The notes beneath the pieces were generated by a model that saw nothing but the letters and a program-made list of their open reading frames with translations, ran no database searches and was not told the DNA's origin. Shown piece by piece: positions 28,766 through 38,000 of a stretch of 64,000 bases of DNA. A program made the position numbers and the translations under genes. Source of the stretch: Alviniconcha marisindica (taxonomy: Eukaryota; Mollusca; Gastropoda; Provannidae); contig JABMCL010000736.1 in assembly GCA_018857735.1 (NCBI GenBank), forward strand, positions 893,501 through 957,500. Reading direction: 5' to 3'. Numbering within the stretch: the stretch's first letter is position 1; each line of letters opens with the position of its first letter.

Positions 28766-31700
28766 CATGATCATGGTTGCCACACGTGCCTGCAGACGTG
28801 TGTGTACACATTTTTATCTTTCTGGTGCTAGTGGTATCTCAAAAAGCCATTACAAAGTCCTTGCATTACAATACTTGGAACATAGGTCTGCCAAGACTCA
28901 TCTTCAAACTCAGTATGACTGAAAGGAACTAGCTTTCTCAAAATGTGTCTTGTTCAACAGGTAAACAAGATAAAAAAATATATATAAAAAAGAAAAATAA
29001 GAAAGAAGGTTTTTATTTTAACATATTTTATTGATTTTAGAAAACAGGGTGCTTGAATGATGTTTAGTAGGATCAGATGGCAGATGTACAAAGCTCTGTC
29101 GGGTGCCATAGCTTGCATGTCACACACAGCAGACTGTCTGATGTTTGACTTCAAGCAGTTCAAGCACACATGGTGAGACATGAAGTACACTTTGGAGAAG
29201 GAGAGCAAAATCCTTCATGTGGAGTTTTTGTTTTGATTTCTCATGCTCCACCCACTGGACTAAACATGTCTCGGGAGACCAGTTCCTTGAAACAACTGCA
29301 ACATTTGTTTTTATTGAAGTGTTTTGTCAAACATGGGTCATCACTGTTTATGTTGGTGATGTGTGCATTTAGTCTCAGTCACAAATCTCACAGGTAAGGT
29401 TTTGGGTGCGAATTATCCATCTGGTTGGTGGAAACTGATGTACACTGTGAAGAGATGGGGGAAAAAAGAAGAGGGAGAGAAGAAAAAAGAGCAAAAAAAG
29501 GGTCATAACAGGTGCAATATGTGTAAAGCTCACATTGGTTGGTTTGGGCAGAAGTCAGAATGGTTTTTGGTTTTTGTTTTCTGCTGAGAAATGTTCTGTA
29601 GAAAAATTTGAGTACACCAGGTTCTTTCCTGGTTGCCATAAATGAAATATCTGAATCTGACCCCAACGAGGATGATCTGAGAGAGCAAAATTCATGCCTT
29701 TTTAATGTACTGGAATCGGTTGAAGCAGTCAGCATGAGGTGATATGTGTGTTTTTGTTCCTTTCAACATTCTGCTCTTACCTCAATCCGGTGGTAGCATT
29801 TTAAACTGGGTTTTAAGAGACTGGGGCAGGGGCAGGGATGTAGTGATGAGATCTTGTATGAGCCTTTTCAATAATAAGGCTTACAAGAATGAGGAAACAT
29901 CACTTAGCACATAGATAGGTGTTTTCAGTTTTGTTAATATAATAATGAAATGTTTATAAAGCGTGAACCTTTAACATAAAAATAGAGCTTGGTGCGCTGT
30001 ACAAACTGCAGGAAAAGAAAAGAAAAAGTAGTACACATTGAGAAACCTCAGGCAGAAAACAACAATGACAGTGTCTACAACTACATGCAATTCAAATCAC
30101 AAGAAGCTGAACAGGCAGGGCCTACATTGCACACACACACATGACGCACGAACATGCATGCACACACACTCTCACACAGAGCACATGAGTCAACTAATTT
30201 AAGAAGGGGGGGGGGGGGGGGGGGTAAAATCTACTAGCAGCAGCAGGTTTAAAATATTAGATGGGTCTTCAGAGCAGTTCTAAATGCAGTGTTTGACTGA
30301 ATGTGTCTAATTTCACGAAGCAATTAAGGTATTCCATGCAGAAGGAGCAGCATAGGAAACAAAACTGATGTCAAAATGTTCGGTCTTCACAACATGAGGA
30401 CTCTGGCTTACCTGTTACCACCATCATCACGCTGATTTTCCCCTTGACACTACACCCCCACTGACCCCCTTGCTGCTTTCCTGTAGTATAACCCAAGTTT
30501 ATGGCAAGAGGGCTGTGTCTGACTGCATGATCCATCCAGTCAAATGCTTGGGTTGTGGATGAGTGGCATGCGGCTGGAGAACGAAGCATGTCAAGGCAAT
30601 AACAGTGAAAATTGGCTCTGTATTATTCAGTGCACATGAGAAACTTTAGTTTCTTTACATGAGTAGTCAGGGTAGAAGAGAGAGTTGTGTTGGCAGAATG
30701 TGTGGACTGCACACGCCTAATGGTAGACGTTGTAGTTTTGGGAGAGTACCAGTGTTCTCTGCTGTGGGAGAATCTGGAACAATCGTGTTAACTGTTATGC
30801 TGCTTTAAACCCAGTCTATGTTAGCGTAGATATTTAGAGAGAGATCTGTATATATTCTCTTGCTCAAATTTTGTACTGTGTTTTCAGAGTTACTCTGTGA
30901 TTTTGACAGTAAAAGTACATGCCGCAGTCTAAATGTTTTGGGATGTTGTGGCTTAGCATTAGACTTAGAGCTGTGCCTGGTCTCCATGTTGAAGCAATGT
31001 GTTCAACGTGTGCTACAGTAGTACTAACAGCTCATTTGTTGACTGCTATGTCTTGCAGTTCTGCTTAGGTTCTCCGTAGCTAAAACCCAAACAGTTTGGC
31101 TGGATTCTAGCCACATACCAAAAGCAGACAATATTTTGTTGGTAGATCTCTCCCATGCAGCCACCATAAAGCAGACAGTGTCTTCAAGGACTGAAATGAC
31201 TATCTGTGCGATGATTGCAGGTGGTAAGTTCAACCAATGGAGAGCTTCAGACGACAGATGACCCAACTGCCGTTCACTCGAACACACCTATCACCGCTCA
31301 GCCAGACGTCGAGGTGGTCGATGAGACAAAGTACGTACATTTTGATCTCTTGTGCTCCATCCATTCACAAGTTCAAAGATTGGTACCTGGTCTCCATGAA
31401 CATAAAGATCATTTCAGTACTGTAAAACTTTTCATGACAGTGGGTTTCCATGAAAGTAAAGATAGTTTTAATACTGTGAAACTGTTCATGATGGGAAGGT
31501 GGGAGGGTGGGTGTTTGAACGGGGGGAAAGAGCTCGTAAAAGCATTGAGTGAAAAAGGAAGAGTGTACATTAGAAGTTCAAATAAGTGGAGAGTGAGAAG
31601 TTCAGATCAGTGGAGGGGTGGAGGATGGGAAGTGATCACATTGAGATGCATTGGTGGACTGAAATCAAGGAAAATTGCAGAGGATCTTTGAATTTGAGGT

Positions 31701-34273
31701 GATCTCCTTAACGTGGTCACCTTACATTTGCTTGTTGTGCAATAAAGTAGCATTGGATAGATGTTGAATACATAACTAAAACACACATGTTGATGGAGTC
31801 TTTCAAGGTACTGGATGAACATTAAATACAGTGAGTTGAGTGACCAAAACATATCTGTAAACAGATTTGCTTAAGACATTAAATGGACACTGAATACTTG
31901 CATGTAGGTGAAGTTGCTCAAGGCATTGAATAGATACTGACTACAGTAACAGAAACATAGACATCTATGAAGTTGTGCAGAAACATTTTAAGAGATGATG
32001 AATACAGTGATTCAAATGTATGTGTAGAAGCTGTGGTGCAAGGCATCAGATAGATACTGAATTAAATATGCAGATGATATTGAATACAGTGACTGAATCT
32101 GATATGTAAGTGATTATCCTTGTGTTCTAGGCAATTTCCATGTTTCCTGTAAAGCTAGAAACTATTGTAATGTGGCCATCTTTACAAGCCCCATTATTAA
32201 GTTGGGTGGGGTGGGGGGCGGGGGGGTGGGGTGGCGCTGACAGTGAAATCATTCCTGTGTGTGACTACCTTAGCTTGAGCTTGACCTGAAATGGGAAAAC
32301 TGCAGCTACAGGCTAAATATCTAAATGTAGCTCAGGCTGCTCTGCCAGCCATCACAGACTGCTGTACATTGCAGTTCTCTTCTGCGCTCGTAGATTGCAG
32401 GTTGTGCTCATCTGGCAGAGGAAAGTTGAAACTACTATAAATTGGCTTTGGAAATAAAGCTTGATGCTAACTCATTTGATCATTTGACTTTGGAAATAAA
32501 ACTTGATGCTAACTCATTTTGATCATTCCCCCCCCCCCCCCCCCCCCCCAATTAAATTTATTTTATTTTATTTTTTTGCTGGTATACTGATGCTTTTTGT
32601 ACAATTTCAGTAAAATCATAAACCTGTAACTAATGCGTCAAAGAAACTGAAATTCAGACCATACGTTAGCAAGTGGCTGAATTGAATTTGAAGCAGGAGC
32701 ATAGTCATTGCCTACAGCACAACTGACAGTTTTGATTGATGCTGATGTATTGTTCTCTGGGTCACTATAGAAGAATGTTGCTCAGTTAATTCCAAATTTT
32801 GGACCACCCTCTCTCTCCACACACACACACACACACACACACATACTGTGGTAGGTGATTGAAGCTTTTAAACCTGTACGCAGCAAAGTGTTAGACTTCA
32901 GGGCAAGAGATGATTCGTATTTGGAACCCATTGCAATGGGAGTGATTTTTCATTTAATAAGTGTTTAGGCCCCCTCCCCCCCGCCCCCTGCACACAAAAA
33001 AAGAGGGGGGGGGGGCTGCTATTTCTGAATTTTAGTAATGTACATACGTAAAAGTATTAAAATGTCCCAGAAGGTTGACATGTGTCCCATCTCAGTTGGA
33101 AATTGCCGTAACCAGGTTGTCTATTGTGTGACTACTGTGTGATTGTCTCAGTCTTCCTAACATTGCCTATTGTCATGCCAGAACTTACACACATCTGTTT
33201 TATGTGTTCAGTTTTCCTCCTCCAAACCCCCACCCCTCACCCACTCCTGCCTGTTGTTTATTTTTTATTTTTTATTTCTCTCTCTCTCGTTTGGTCTGTT
33301 TCATTTCATGCATCTCAAAGTTTTGTTGACTTTGGAATGAATTGTTTTGATTCAGCTGTTTATCAGTTCAGTTTCGTGTTACACTTTTTATTTCTTTTTT
33401 AAACATTTTTTGTTAGACTTGAGTCTTCTTCCATTTGACAATGTAGTGGCTTCCCGTCTGCCAAAACCTCTTCCTCAGCTAACCTTTGGTAACCTTTGTG
33501 ACGTTGTCTCTGAAAGTTGGATTAACAGTAACGGGAAAACTGTTTTGATAAGTCAAGCGCGGACGCAAAAAGTATTAGGATGCCAGTAGGTTTGGTGTTG
33601 TTTGCACACAATGGAGTTTGCTCGGACGTGCTTTTCCTCTTCTTGCAGGTGCTGCTTCTTCCGTCGACGCAAGAAGAAGAAAGGCCGCCATGCCTAAGTC
33701 CGAAATGTGGCCACAAATTTTATAGCATGGCCCCCAGTCCTTCCACACCTAGGCCCATTACTTTTAGTCAACAGTTTTTCTTGCTTGTTCACTTTTTTGC
33801 CTGTTTATTTGGTGGAGTTATGTTGATGAAAAACAAACAGCAACAAAAACATGAAAAAAACACAGACCCCAACAACAACATTCTATCATCATTGTTCACT
33901 TTGCTTTGGAGGAGGAAATGTATGTCATCTTGTTTGTGAGCGCTTTTCCTTCTTTGATGGGCTTGGTCATGTGAGGCCAAGCCAAAATGATGGAGGCAAT
34001 TTTGGTTGTTTCAAAAAGCAAATATGTATGTATATATCTGTGACTGCCTGGAATGAGCGCAGCCATTTTTCTGCACCTTGTTGCGAAAGGATAAACCAAA
34101 TCGGTCCGGCCAAGGGAAGAATGCGAGGCAATCACACGCTGAAAAACGCGAGCTTTTGTACCCCTCTGGATGCTCGCTAGGCAGGTCAATGTATTTCTGT
34201 TTTTCTCGCACCCAGGTGCTGCGGGTGTTTCCACCGCCGCAAGAAACGACCAAAGCCAAAGCGTCAGAAATGA
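580..34273 (+). CDS. CSNK1G: Casein kinase 1 gamma gene, 5' end outside the window
   Basis: Serine/threonine kinase of the CK1 family, gamma subtype, which is anchored to membranes by a C-terminal Cys plus polybasic tail and acts on Wnt co-receptors and trafficking proteins (family knowledge). Exons join at 580-649, 14007-14155, 14812-15046, 16711-16881, 17365-17513, 19091-19183, 26186-26284, 28088-28117, 31221-31330, then 33649-33697 or 34216-34273. All have AG/GT borders and compatible phases. The sum with the first tail is 1155 nt, that is 384 residues plus stop. Visible motifs are [10 protein letters not shown] (catalytic loop), [11 protein letters not shown] (DFG), GTARYMSIN (CK1-type replacement of APE) and the gamma-specific tail VVSSTNGEL. 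The glycine-rich loop and ATP lysine are in exons before base 1. The exon model was built by eye from family resemblance; transcripts would settle the cassette exons. Confidence 0.95.
1020..1880. repeat. CCAGATC/CTGGC-rich dispersed repeat with internal copies
   Basis: The stretches at about 1119-1168 and 1634-1683 are near-identical direct copies. Both contain ACACTGGCTTGCTT, GGACCA and CATTTGGCCAAAAT in order. Between and after them are many variants of the short words CCAGATC, CTGGCC and CTGGCTGC. It looks like a self-similar non-coding repeat family; class not identified. Confidence 0.5.
2317..2336. repeat. Poly-C run
   Basis: Uninterrupted run of 20 C, followed by a C-rich tail to about 2350. 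Confidence 0.95.
4819..4843. repeat. Poly-G run
   Basis: Uninterrupted run of about 25 G in the long CSNK1G intron. Confidence 0.95.
8482..8544. repeat. (TA)n microsatellite
   Basis: About 31 perfect TA units, able to form a hairpin. Confidence 0.97.
11664..11700 (+). mobile_element. tRNA-like SINE head remnant
   Basis: TGGCTCAGTGGCTA resembles a pol III A box and GGGTTCGAACTC a B box. Their spacing is shorter than in a tRNA, so this is probably a decayed SINE head. The extent downstream is unclear. Confidence 0.4.
12450..12520 (-). mobile_element. SINE 3' tail remnant
   Basis: On the minus strand a GCGTTACAAGCCTC motif runs into (ATT)4. This is the form of the GCGC-TATATAA-(ATT)n tails seen at other SINE-like copies in this window. 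Confidence 0.4.
14007..14155 (+). CDS. CSNK1G: CSNK1G exon: hinge and helix D/E of the kinase
   Basis: 149 nt. It begins by completing Glu, then reads [20 protein letters not shown] and [19 protein letters not shown], ending MIAVQL. The [14 protein letters not shown] stretch is the CK1 hinge signature. Acceptor TTTCAG at 14001-14006, donor GTATGT at 14156. Ends in phase 0. Confidence 0.97.
14411..14545. repeat. 67-bp tandem duplication
   Basis: The segment starting TGGTTGACCAAACAGTAGTA at 14411 recurs at 14478 with few differences, including an ATT-rich interior. Confidence 0.85.
14812..15046 (+). CDS. CSNK1G: CSNK1G exon: catalytic loop, DFG and activation segment
   Basis: 235 nt, 78 codons plus 1 nt. 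It opens [20 protein letters not shown] and contains the catalytic Asp of YRD, the metal-binding DFG in [12 protein letters not shown], the [15 protein letters not shown] activation segment and NTHLGK. This identifies CK1 and, with [12 protein letters not shown], the gamma subtype. Acceptor TTTCAG ends at 14811; donor GT at 15047. The open frame runs on into the intron but that part is CA repeat, not protein. Confidence 0.97.
15047..16710 (+). other. CSNK1G intron holding a large minisatellite
   Basis: Contains a C run and CA repeat (15138-15184), the G/T-rich minisatellite listed separately, then about 270 bp of unique sequence before the acceptor TTTCAG at 16705-16710. Confidence 0.8.
15285..16430 (+). 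repeat. G/T-rich minisatellite, 38-bp core unit
   Basis: About 30 imperfect units of roughly 38 bp, core GGAGTGGGATGTGGTCC then TTGTGTTCATTGGGGTT. The first third is a longer composite of about 76 bp alternating GGGGTGATCCTTTTGTTGGA and GTGTGGTCCTTGTGTTC types. The rest is the simple 38/41-bp form. It is open in several frames, which explains long apparent ORFs; none is a gene. The sense strand carries many GGG/GGGG runs. Confidence 0.93.
16711..16881 (+). CDS. CSNK1G: CSNK1G exon: kinase C-lobe helices F and G
   Basis: 171 nt. It completes Glu then reads [20 protein letters not shown] and [20 protein letters not shown], ending CENFP. RRDDLE is the CK1 helix-F signature. Acceptor GATTTCAG at 16703-16710, donor GTTTGT at 16882. 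Phase 1 at both ends. Confidence 0.97.
17365..17513 (+). CDS. CSNK1G: CSNK1G exon: end of the kinase domain
   Basis: 149 nt. It reads [20 protein letters not shown] and [19 protein letters not shown], then [11 protein letters not shown], as in the CK1 gamma C-lobe end (RRLDFFE, YDWVGR). Acceptor TTGCAG at 17359-17364, donor GTAGGA at 17514. Ends in phase 0. Confidence 0.95.
17514..19090 (+). other. CSNK1G intron, no further features
   Basis: Unique T-rich sequence with a short poly-A stretch near 18488. No exon, RNA gene or tandem array recognised. Confidence 0.6.
19091..19183 (+). CDS. CSNK1G: CSNK1G exon: start of the regulatory tail
   Basis: 93 nt, 31 codons, phase 0 at both ends. It reads [18 protein letters not shown] then [13 protein letters not shown]. 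The pieces TPV-SV and RDRxPSQ match the vertebrate CK1 gamma tail after WVGR. Acceptor TTTCAG at 19085-19090, donor GTGAGT at 19184. Confidence 0.85.
20549..20701 (+). CDS. Candidate CSNK1G cassette exon (51 codons)
   Basis: 153 nt open in phase 0, flanked by TTTTCAG (20542-20548) and GTTTGT (20702). It begins [16 protein letters not shown] and ends [12 protein letters not shown]. It would insert 51 residues between the 19183 and 26186 exons without shifting the frame. I do not recognise it in vertebrate CK1 gamma, so support is only phase, openness and splice sites. Confidence 0.4.
21711..21830 (+). CDS. Candidate alternative terminal exon of CSNK1G
   Basis: A strong acceptor (CTTTTTCTAG, 21701-21710) is followed in phase 0 by 39 codons and TAA. 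It begins [19 protein letters not shown] and ends [14 protein letters not shown]. Spliced after 19183 or 20701 it would give a kinase with an acidic end and no Cys/polybasic anchor. No family match is known to me; it could be chance. Confidence 0.33.
   Translation, partial: HGSRFVNSLQVFRYTEIDDLIPVYQCFEDEKPEDPADLP
23697..23912. repeat. About 105-bp tandem duplication
   Basis: The segment starting TTAGATAAGATGG at 23697 recurs at 23802. Both copies contain GAGACCTCTTCATGTGCTTC and CTCATCTGTTTGTCTCTGG. Confidence 0.88.
24236..24301. repeat. (CT)n microsatellite
   Basis: About 32 CT units with a single TCTTCT interruption. Confidence 0.95.
24536..25075. repeat. Cluster of CCTTACAAGT-like words
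   Basis: Within 24540-24628 the words CCTTACAGA, CTTACAAGT, CTTACAAAT and CCTTACAAGT occur about seven times. They recur at 25025-25070 as CCTTACAAAA and CCTTACACAG. Irregular spacing suggests a decayed tandem or transposon end rather than a microsatellite. Confidence 0.4.
26186..26284 (+). CDS. CSNK1G: CSNK1G tail exon (33 codons)
   Basis: 99 nt, phase 0 at both ends. It reads [18 protein letters not shown] then [15 protein letters not shown]. Acceptor CCCTTTCAG (26177-26185), donor GTAGGA (26285). Vertebrate CK1 gamma shows no obvious counterpart, so it may be a lineage-specific or optional insert. His/Gly-rich and polar, presumably disordered. Confidence 0.62.
26285..28087 (+). other. CSNK1G intron
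   Basis: Contains a poly-T run (26338-26358) and a pyrimidine-rich block (26850-26880). No exon recognised. Confidence 0.6.
28088..28117 (+). CDS. CSNK1G: Candidate CSNK1G 30-nt microexon ending NQ
   Basis: Acceptor GTTTTTCAG (28079-28087), ten codons reading [10 protein letters not shown], donor GTTTGG at 28118; phase 0 at both ends. In vertebrate CK1 gamma the residues before VVSSTNGEL end in RNQ or KNQ, so the final NQ fits. Being short, it needs transcript proof. Confidence 0.55.
28300..28480 (+). mobile_element. tRNA-derived SINE
   Basis: Starts with an A-box-like TGGCACAGTTGCTAGC, then a B-box-like CTGGGTTTAAACCTGGG at roughly tRNA spacing, followed by a non-tRNA body. Orientation is plus. 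The 3' end is not clear. Confidence 0.6.
28705..28764. repeat. (TG)n microsatellite
   Basis: 30 perfect TG units. Confidence 0.97.
29936..30350 (-). mobile_element. Dispersed (AAT)n-CA repeat, minus orientation
   Basis: Plus-strand order is an AATAATGAA start, TGTTTATAAAGCGTGAA, GCGCTGTACAAA, a CA block with poly-G (30206-30224), then GGGTCTTCAGAGCAG and GGTATTCCATGCAGAAGGAG. The same order of landmarks is seen at 57640-58030, and more loosely at the LINE fragment at 52998. Probably a non-autonomous retroelement in minus orientation. Confidence 0.45.
31221..31330 (+). CDS. CSNK1G: CSNK1G exon: conserved gamma tail VVSSTNGEL
   Basis: 110 nt, 36 codons plus 2 nt. It reads [20 protein letters not shown] then [16 protein letters not shown] and AA. 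This is the most conserved part of the CK1 gamma tail (VVSSTNGEL, HSNxPITA, VEVVDE). Acceptor GATTGCAG ends at 31220, donor GTACGT at 31331. The trailing AA needs a G from the next exon to make Lys, which both terminal exons provide. Confidence 0.96.
31331..33648 (+). other. CSNK1G intron
   Basis: Contains a G-rich patch (32205-32235), a 42-bp duplication (32443-32525), poly-C (32528-32549), a CA run (32818-32842) and a G run (33005-33015). No exon recognised. Confidence 0.6.
32443..32525. repeat. 42-bp tandem duplication
   Basis: CTTTGGAAATAAAGCTTGAT and CTTTGGAAATAAAACTTGAT each lead into GCTAACTCATTT and GATCATT. Confidence 0.85.
33649..33697 (+). CDS. CSNK1G: CSNK1G terminal coding exon A (anchor tail)
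   Basis: Acceptor CTTCTTGCAG at 33639-33648. G completes Lys, then the tail is [16 protein letters not shown] and TAA (33695-33697). Vertebrate CK1 gamma ends with a CC(C)FF plus polybasic tail that is palmitoylated and holds the kinase at the membrane, so this is the orthodox end. No canonical poly(A) signal is seen before exon B, so the choice may be between acceptors within one transcript end. Confidence 0.93.
33698..34215 (+). other. Interval between the two terminal exons
   Basis: 3' UTR if exon A is used, intron if exon B is used. No AATAAA or ATTAAA noticed. A pyrimidine stretch and ACCCAG (34210-34215) form the exon B acceptor. Confidence 0.6.
34216..34273 (+). CDS. CSNK1G: CSNK1G alternative terminal coding exon B (anchor tail)
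   Basis: Acceptor TTTTCTCGCACCCAG at 34201-34215. G completes the same Lys codon, giving [19 protein letters not shown] then TGA (34271-34273). It keeps Cys-Cys, an aromatic, and a basic run, with a third Cys and proline-broken lysines. It is a paralogous-looking alternative to exon A 567 bp away, most simply a duplicated terminal exon. The phase, start and composition make chance unlikely. Confidence 0.85.
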
Positions 34274-34753
34274 CTGGCTGCCTTTGGCCAGCCTCGGGAT
34301 ACAGTGCCGTTAAAGCCGCAGGAAGAATCCTTCGCAGAGGATATGAGCACCCCCAGCGGGTCTCGCGGCCAGGGGAGCCCGGCAAGACCTGTGATGGCTT
34401 ACTTAAATCAGACGTTCCTTTAATCAGGGGGAGGGGGCGGGGCTTAGGGCAGGTCTGTGTTCCCCTCAAGTTCAGTTGAAGCTGCTGCTTCGTGTTCAGT
34501 TGTTTTCTTCTTGCTTGTTTTTTTTTGTTTTTTGTAGAATTTAAAGCTTTGGGTTTACTTGTCCATTCATAACCTGATGATAATTTTTTTTTTTTTTTTT
34601 TTTGAAGCTAAGTCAGTTTGATGGCATCTTCGTTTTTGTACAATTTTCATATGTTTACTTCAGCTGCTTGATTTATTTTGTAATTTTTATTTGTGATTAT
34701 TTTTCCTTTGAAACACATTCCCCCTGGGGGGATTTTACTGAAAAGATGTGAAT

Positions 34754-34759
34754 AATAAA
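34754..34759 (+). terminator. Candidate CSNK1G poly(A) signal
   Basis: AATAAA 480 nt after the exon B stop, followed by TTTTGTGAGC and GATGTGTGGC, which could serve as the GU-rich element. Confidence 0.45.
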
Positions 34760-35017
34760 AAAGTAAATGTAGATTTTGTGAGCAACATCAGATGTGTGGC
34801 TAGTGCATGCCAAGAAGAAAGTGGAGTGCTGGGAAAAATGAGGAACTTGTGTTTGTATTCCTGATCTCGCTCCCACCAGATGGAGTTGCCCACTTTTTCT
34901 CTCCACATTTATTGTGCTTTCCCCCCCCCCCCCCCTTCCTTAAAACTGCTTTAGAATGTGAGTCAACAGATCTGCATTTGTTCTTGATTTTTTTCTTTCC
35001 TTGGCTTCAGAAATGAG

Positions 35018-35092
35018 TTCTTAAATATTTGATGTGGCACTAAGTTGCGAGTTATTAAATATTTGATGTGACACTAAGTTGCGATTTGTTCT
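35018..35092. repeat. 36-bp tandem duplication
   Basis: TTAAATATTTGATGTGGCAC and TTAAATATTTGATGTGACAC are each followed by TAAGTTGCGA. Confidence 0.85.
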
Positions 35093-38000
35093 GTCGCTTC
35101 ACATGCGCAAGTCCAAAGATAAAAGAGGTGTGCTAAGCTGTCTTGTTGATGAGGATGAGACGACATGGGCTCTGTCGCCTCGCATGGTCTTTCACTGTAT
35201 CCCGGGGCTGGCCAAAGGTGGTCAGTCCAGTCTTGTACCATACATACCTTGTACCCTGAAATCATTCTTGATTGGAGAGTGTGTGGCAACACTGTAGCCT
35301 GTACCCTTTGCCAGCTTGTACTTGTGTCAAAATGTGAGAAATTCAGAGTGGATTTCCCTAACCCGTAACCCAACTCTTCTACATAACTGAGGAATAAACT
35401 AATTCTGGGAAGAATGGTCAGTTGTGAAGTGTATATGAGAGTAGATCAGCTTCCTCTCGAGCAGACGGCGAAAGAGTATTATGAGTGAGTGGTCAACATG
35501 TTTGGATTGTGATGTCCAGGTGTGGAGGAGGAGGATGTTTTGTACATACCTAGCTCCATTTGGGGTACACTGGCTGTTCCACTGTGTCAGGCAACACGCC
35601 TGTGTATGACTTGAAGCTTTGGCATGTCCAGTTGCCATGAGCTTGTAAGCAGCTCAGGAAGAGAGTCTTGCAAGTTGTTTTGTTTTTAGGGGTTGCCCAC
35701 TTTTATCAACAGTTTTCACGAGTCTGTGAAATATGGTGATGTACAGAAAGAAGGGGGGAACAATAGGGCCACTTGGAGCAGATTTATTGAAAGTGGAGAT
35801 GCTCTGAACACAGACATGACAGAAACATCTTTGTTGGCAACTTGGAATACATATGCCATTTTTCTGGCTGCTTGAAAATGACTCCTGAAACTGTGGATAG
35901 ATGGCGACAACACCCTGAGAATACTGCCCAGGAAAGCTCAGATGCCTTGAAGTGTGTGTACAGTGTTGCAGACATCATGAAATGCAGGAGAGCACAAAAT
36001 GGGTTTGGTTGAGATGTTGCACTTTGACTTTCACATCCCGGACTAGTCAAACGTGATACAGATAGCAAAGCATTTGTTGGTATCTCTGTGTGTCGTGGCT
36101 GGTGAGTTGGTGTTTTGGAAGTGCATGCAAGAGTTTCTAAATCTAATCTTAAGACAGCAGAACATGGTTGCTTGTAAGTGTGTGTGTGTGTGTGTGCGCA
36201 AGCGCGCACATGTGACTGGGGATAGTGAGTATTTGAATTGAAATGTTTGAATGTTTTGTCATGGATGTTTACTGCCTGAGATGTGCTTGAACATCAATAT
36301 GGTCTTGGAGGAAATCTTTTTATGTTTTAAGTTTGTCAGTTGTTTTCTTTGTGACAGCCTGATGTGCGTAAGCAAATTGCCTACACTGTACATTTACTTT
36401 TTCCTCACACATTTTTTTGTTCTTTCTTTCTCAGTTTGTAGCAGATTTTTTTTAGAAAATGAAGAGTGAACTCCCTCCTTGAATGGAAGTGAGGAAGTTC
36501 TTGCCCTGATAACCACCCCCACTTTCTCTTTCTCTCCCTCCTTCACTCTCTTGCCCAAGATTGTAACTGCTGGTGTGTGCATGATTCTTGGCTAAACTTA
36601 CTTGTTGCTCCGATGTTCATGCATTTTTACTTTTATTGCATTTTCAGGTCCTCCCTCACACTCACCACTGGCAAATCTCATCATTTCAGAACTGAAAACT
36701 TACTGTGCATTTGTCACATAGTGCTGTCTCATTTTGAACTCTCACATAAAGTGAACCCTTTGTGTGTGTGTGTGTGTGGATGATTGCAAGGGTGTATAAC
36801 AGTTCCTTTTCTCTGCCCTTTTGTTTTGAATGAAACATGCACATGTTCTAATTTCAGGCCTGCAGCACACACACACACACACAGCCAGAAGTAACTAATT
36901 TTTTCTTCAGGCAGTGTAAGAGTCAATCCACTTTTTAACCATCATCGGCATCAGTGGTTCTACATAATGATCAGTATCAGGCTTGTCGGCCAGCTAGGCA
37001 TTGCAAACACTTCATTTGCTTTAAAAAAATAAAAATAAATCTTTATATTTTATTTTGTAACACAGTTAATGTGATAAATATCAGACTTTCTATGACTGAT
37101 GAGGGTACTAATTGAGCTTAACCCATTCAAACCACTCAGTGACCATGACCATATTTCAAGTCACAGTAGCATCAAACTTGTAAAATTGAAAGTTGTAAAT
37201 CTTGGCAATTTCTTATGCAATCAAGATAAAACTTTGTATGGTTGTTAAATGCATGGACTAGATTTTTCAGATAATGCTAGGTTTGACTTTGGAGTATAAT
37301 CAAGGAAAGTACTTGATGTGATCCCTGACTTGTTAGAAACTGTTAGCACTGATTTTGTTTTAGCACTGGTTAAGCAAAGTCTGTTACCCATTTGTACCAG
37401 TTTTGATGATCTTGACTTTTGAGGTCACAGAAGCATCCGAAGAGTGAATCTGCTTGATGAATTTCTCTTGTAAATTTGTATCGTCAAGTTTAAGCGCTAT
37501 ATGACTAATTTTGTAGATGGATTCACATGGTGGCTTTGGAAAATCATGAGTATTTTAGGGAGATAATTTATACTGTTCTGAATTGGTAAAGCTATTGGTT
37601 ATCCTTTCTCAGAGACTAAGTTGGTAAGTGAGATCTTTTAAACATTGTGGGATGATAAACCCCCTTTTTGCTTTAAACTTTCATCTGTCATCCATTTCGG
37701 TCACCATGGTCGAATTGAAAGTTGTTGCTTTTTCTGTGCAAGTTCTTGTTTGATCCACTCCAAACCCTGTGTGGGCATAAAACACCAAGTTACCTACTCA
37801 AGCCCTGTGTCAATGCTACATATGAATAAACAAAGGTGTGTGTATAAATTTAAAAGAGTCAAAAGAGCAGTTATTGTTTTGACTATGTTTAAATTTCTTA
37901 AAGCCAGTTCTTAATGTGCCAACAGTCATCATGATTATTACATCCAAATAGTGTTCTTGAATGATATTTGCACACATGTTCATATCATACAAAAATAACT

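Larger units (their letters stand above)
28118..31220 (+). other. CSNK1G intron
   Basis: Holds a tRNA-derived SINE (28300-28480), a (GT)n run, and a dispersed (AAT)n-CA element (29936-30350). No exon recognised. Confidence 0.6.

Noticed and set aside
34078..34479. 133-codon plus-strand frame across terminal exon B
   Set aside because: It is in a different frame from the CK1 gamma tail, which is fixed by the split Lys codon.
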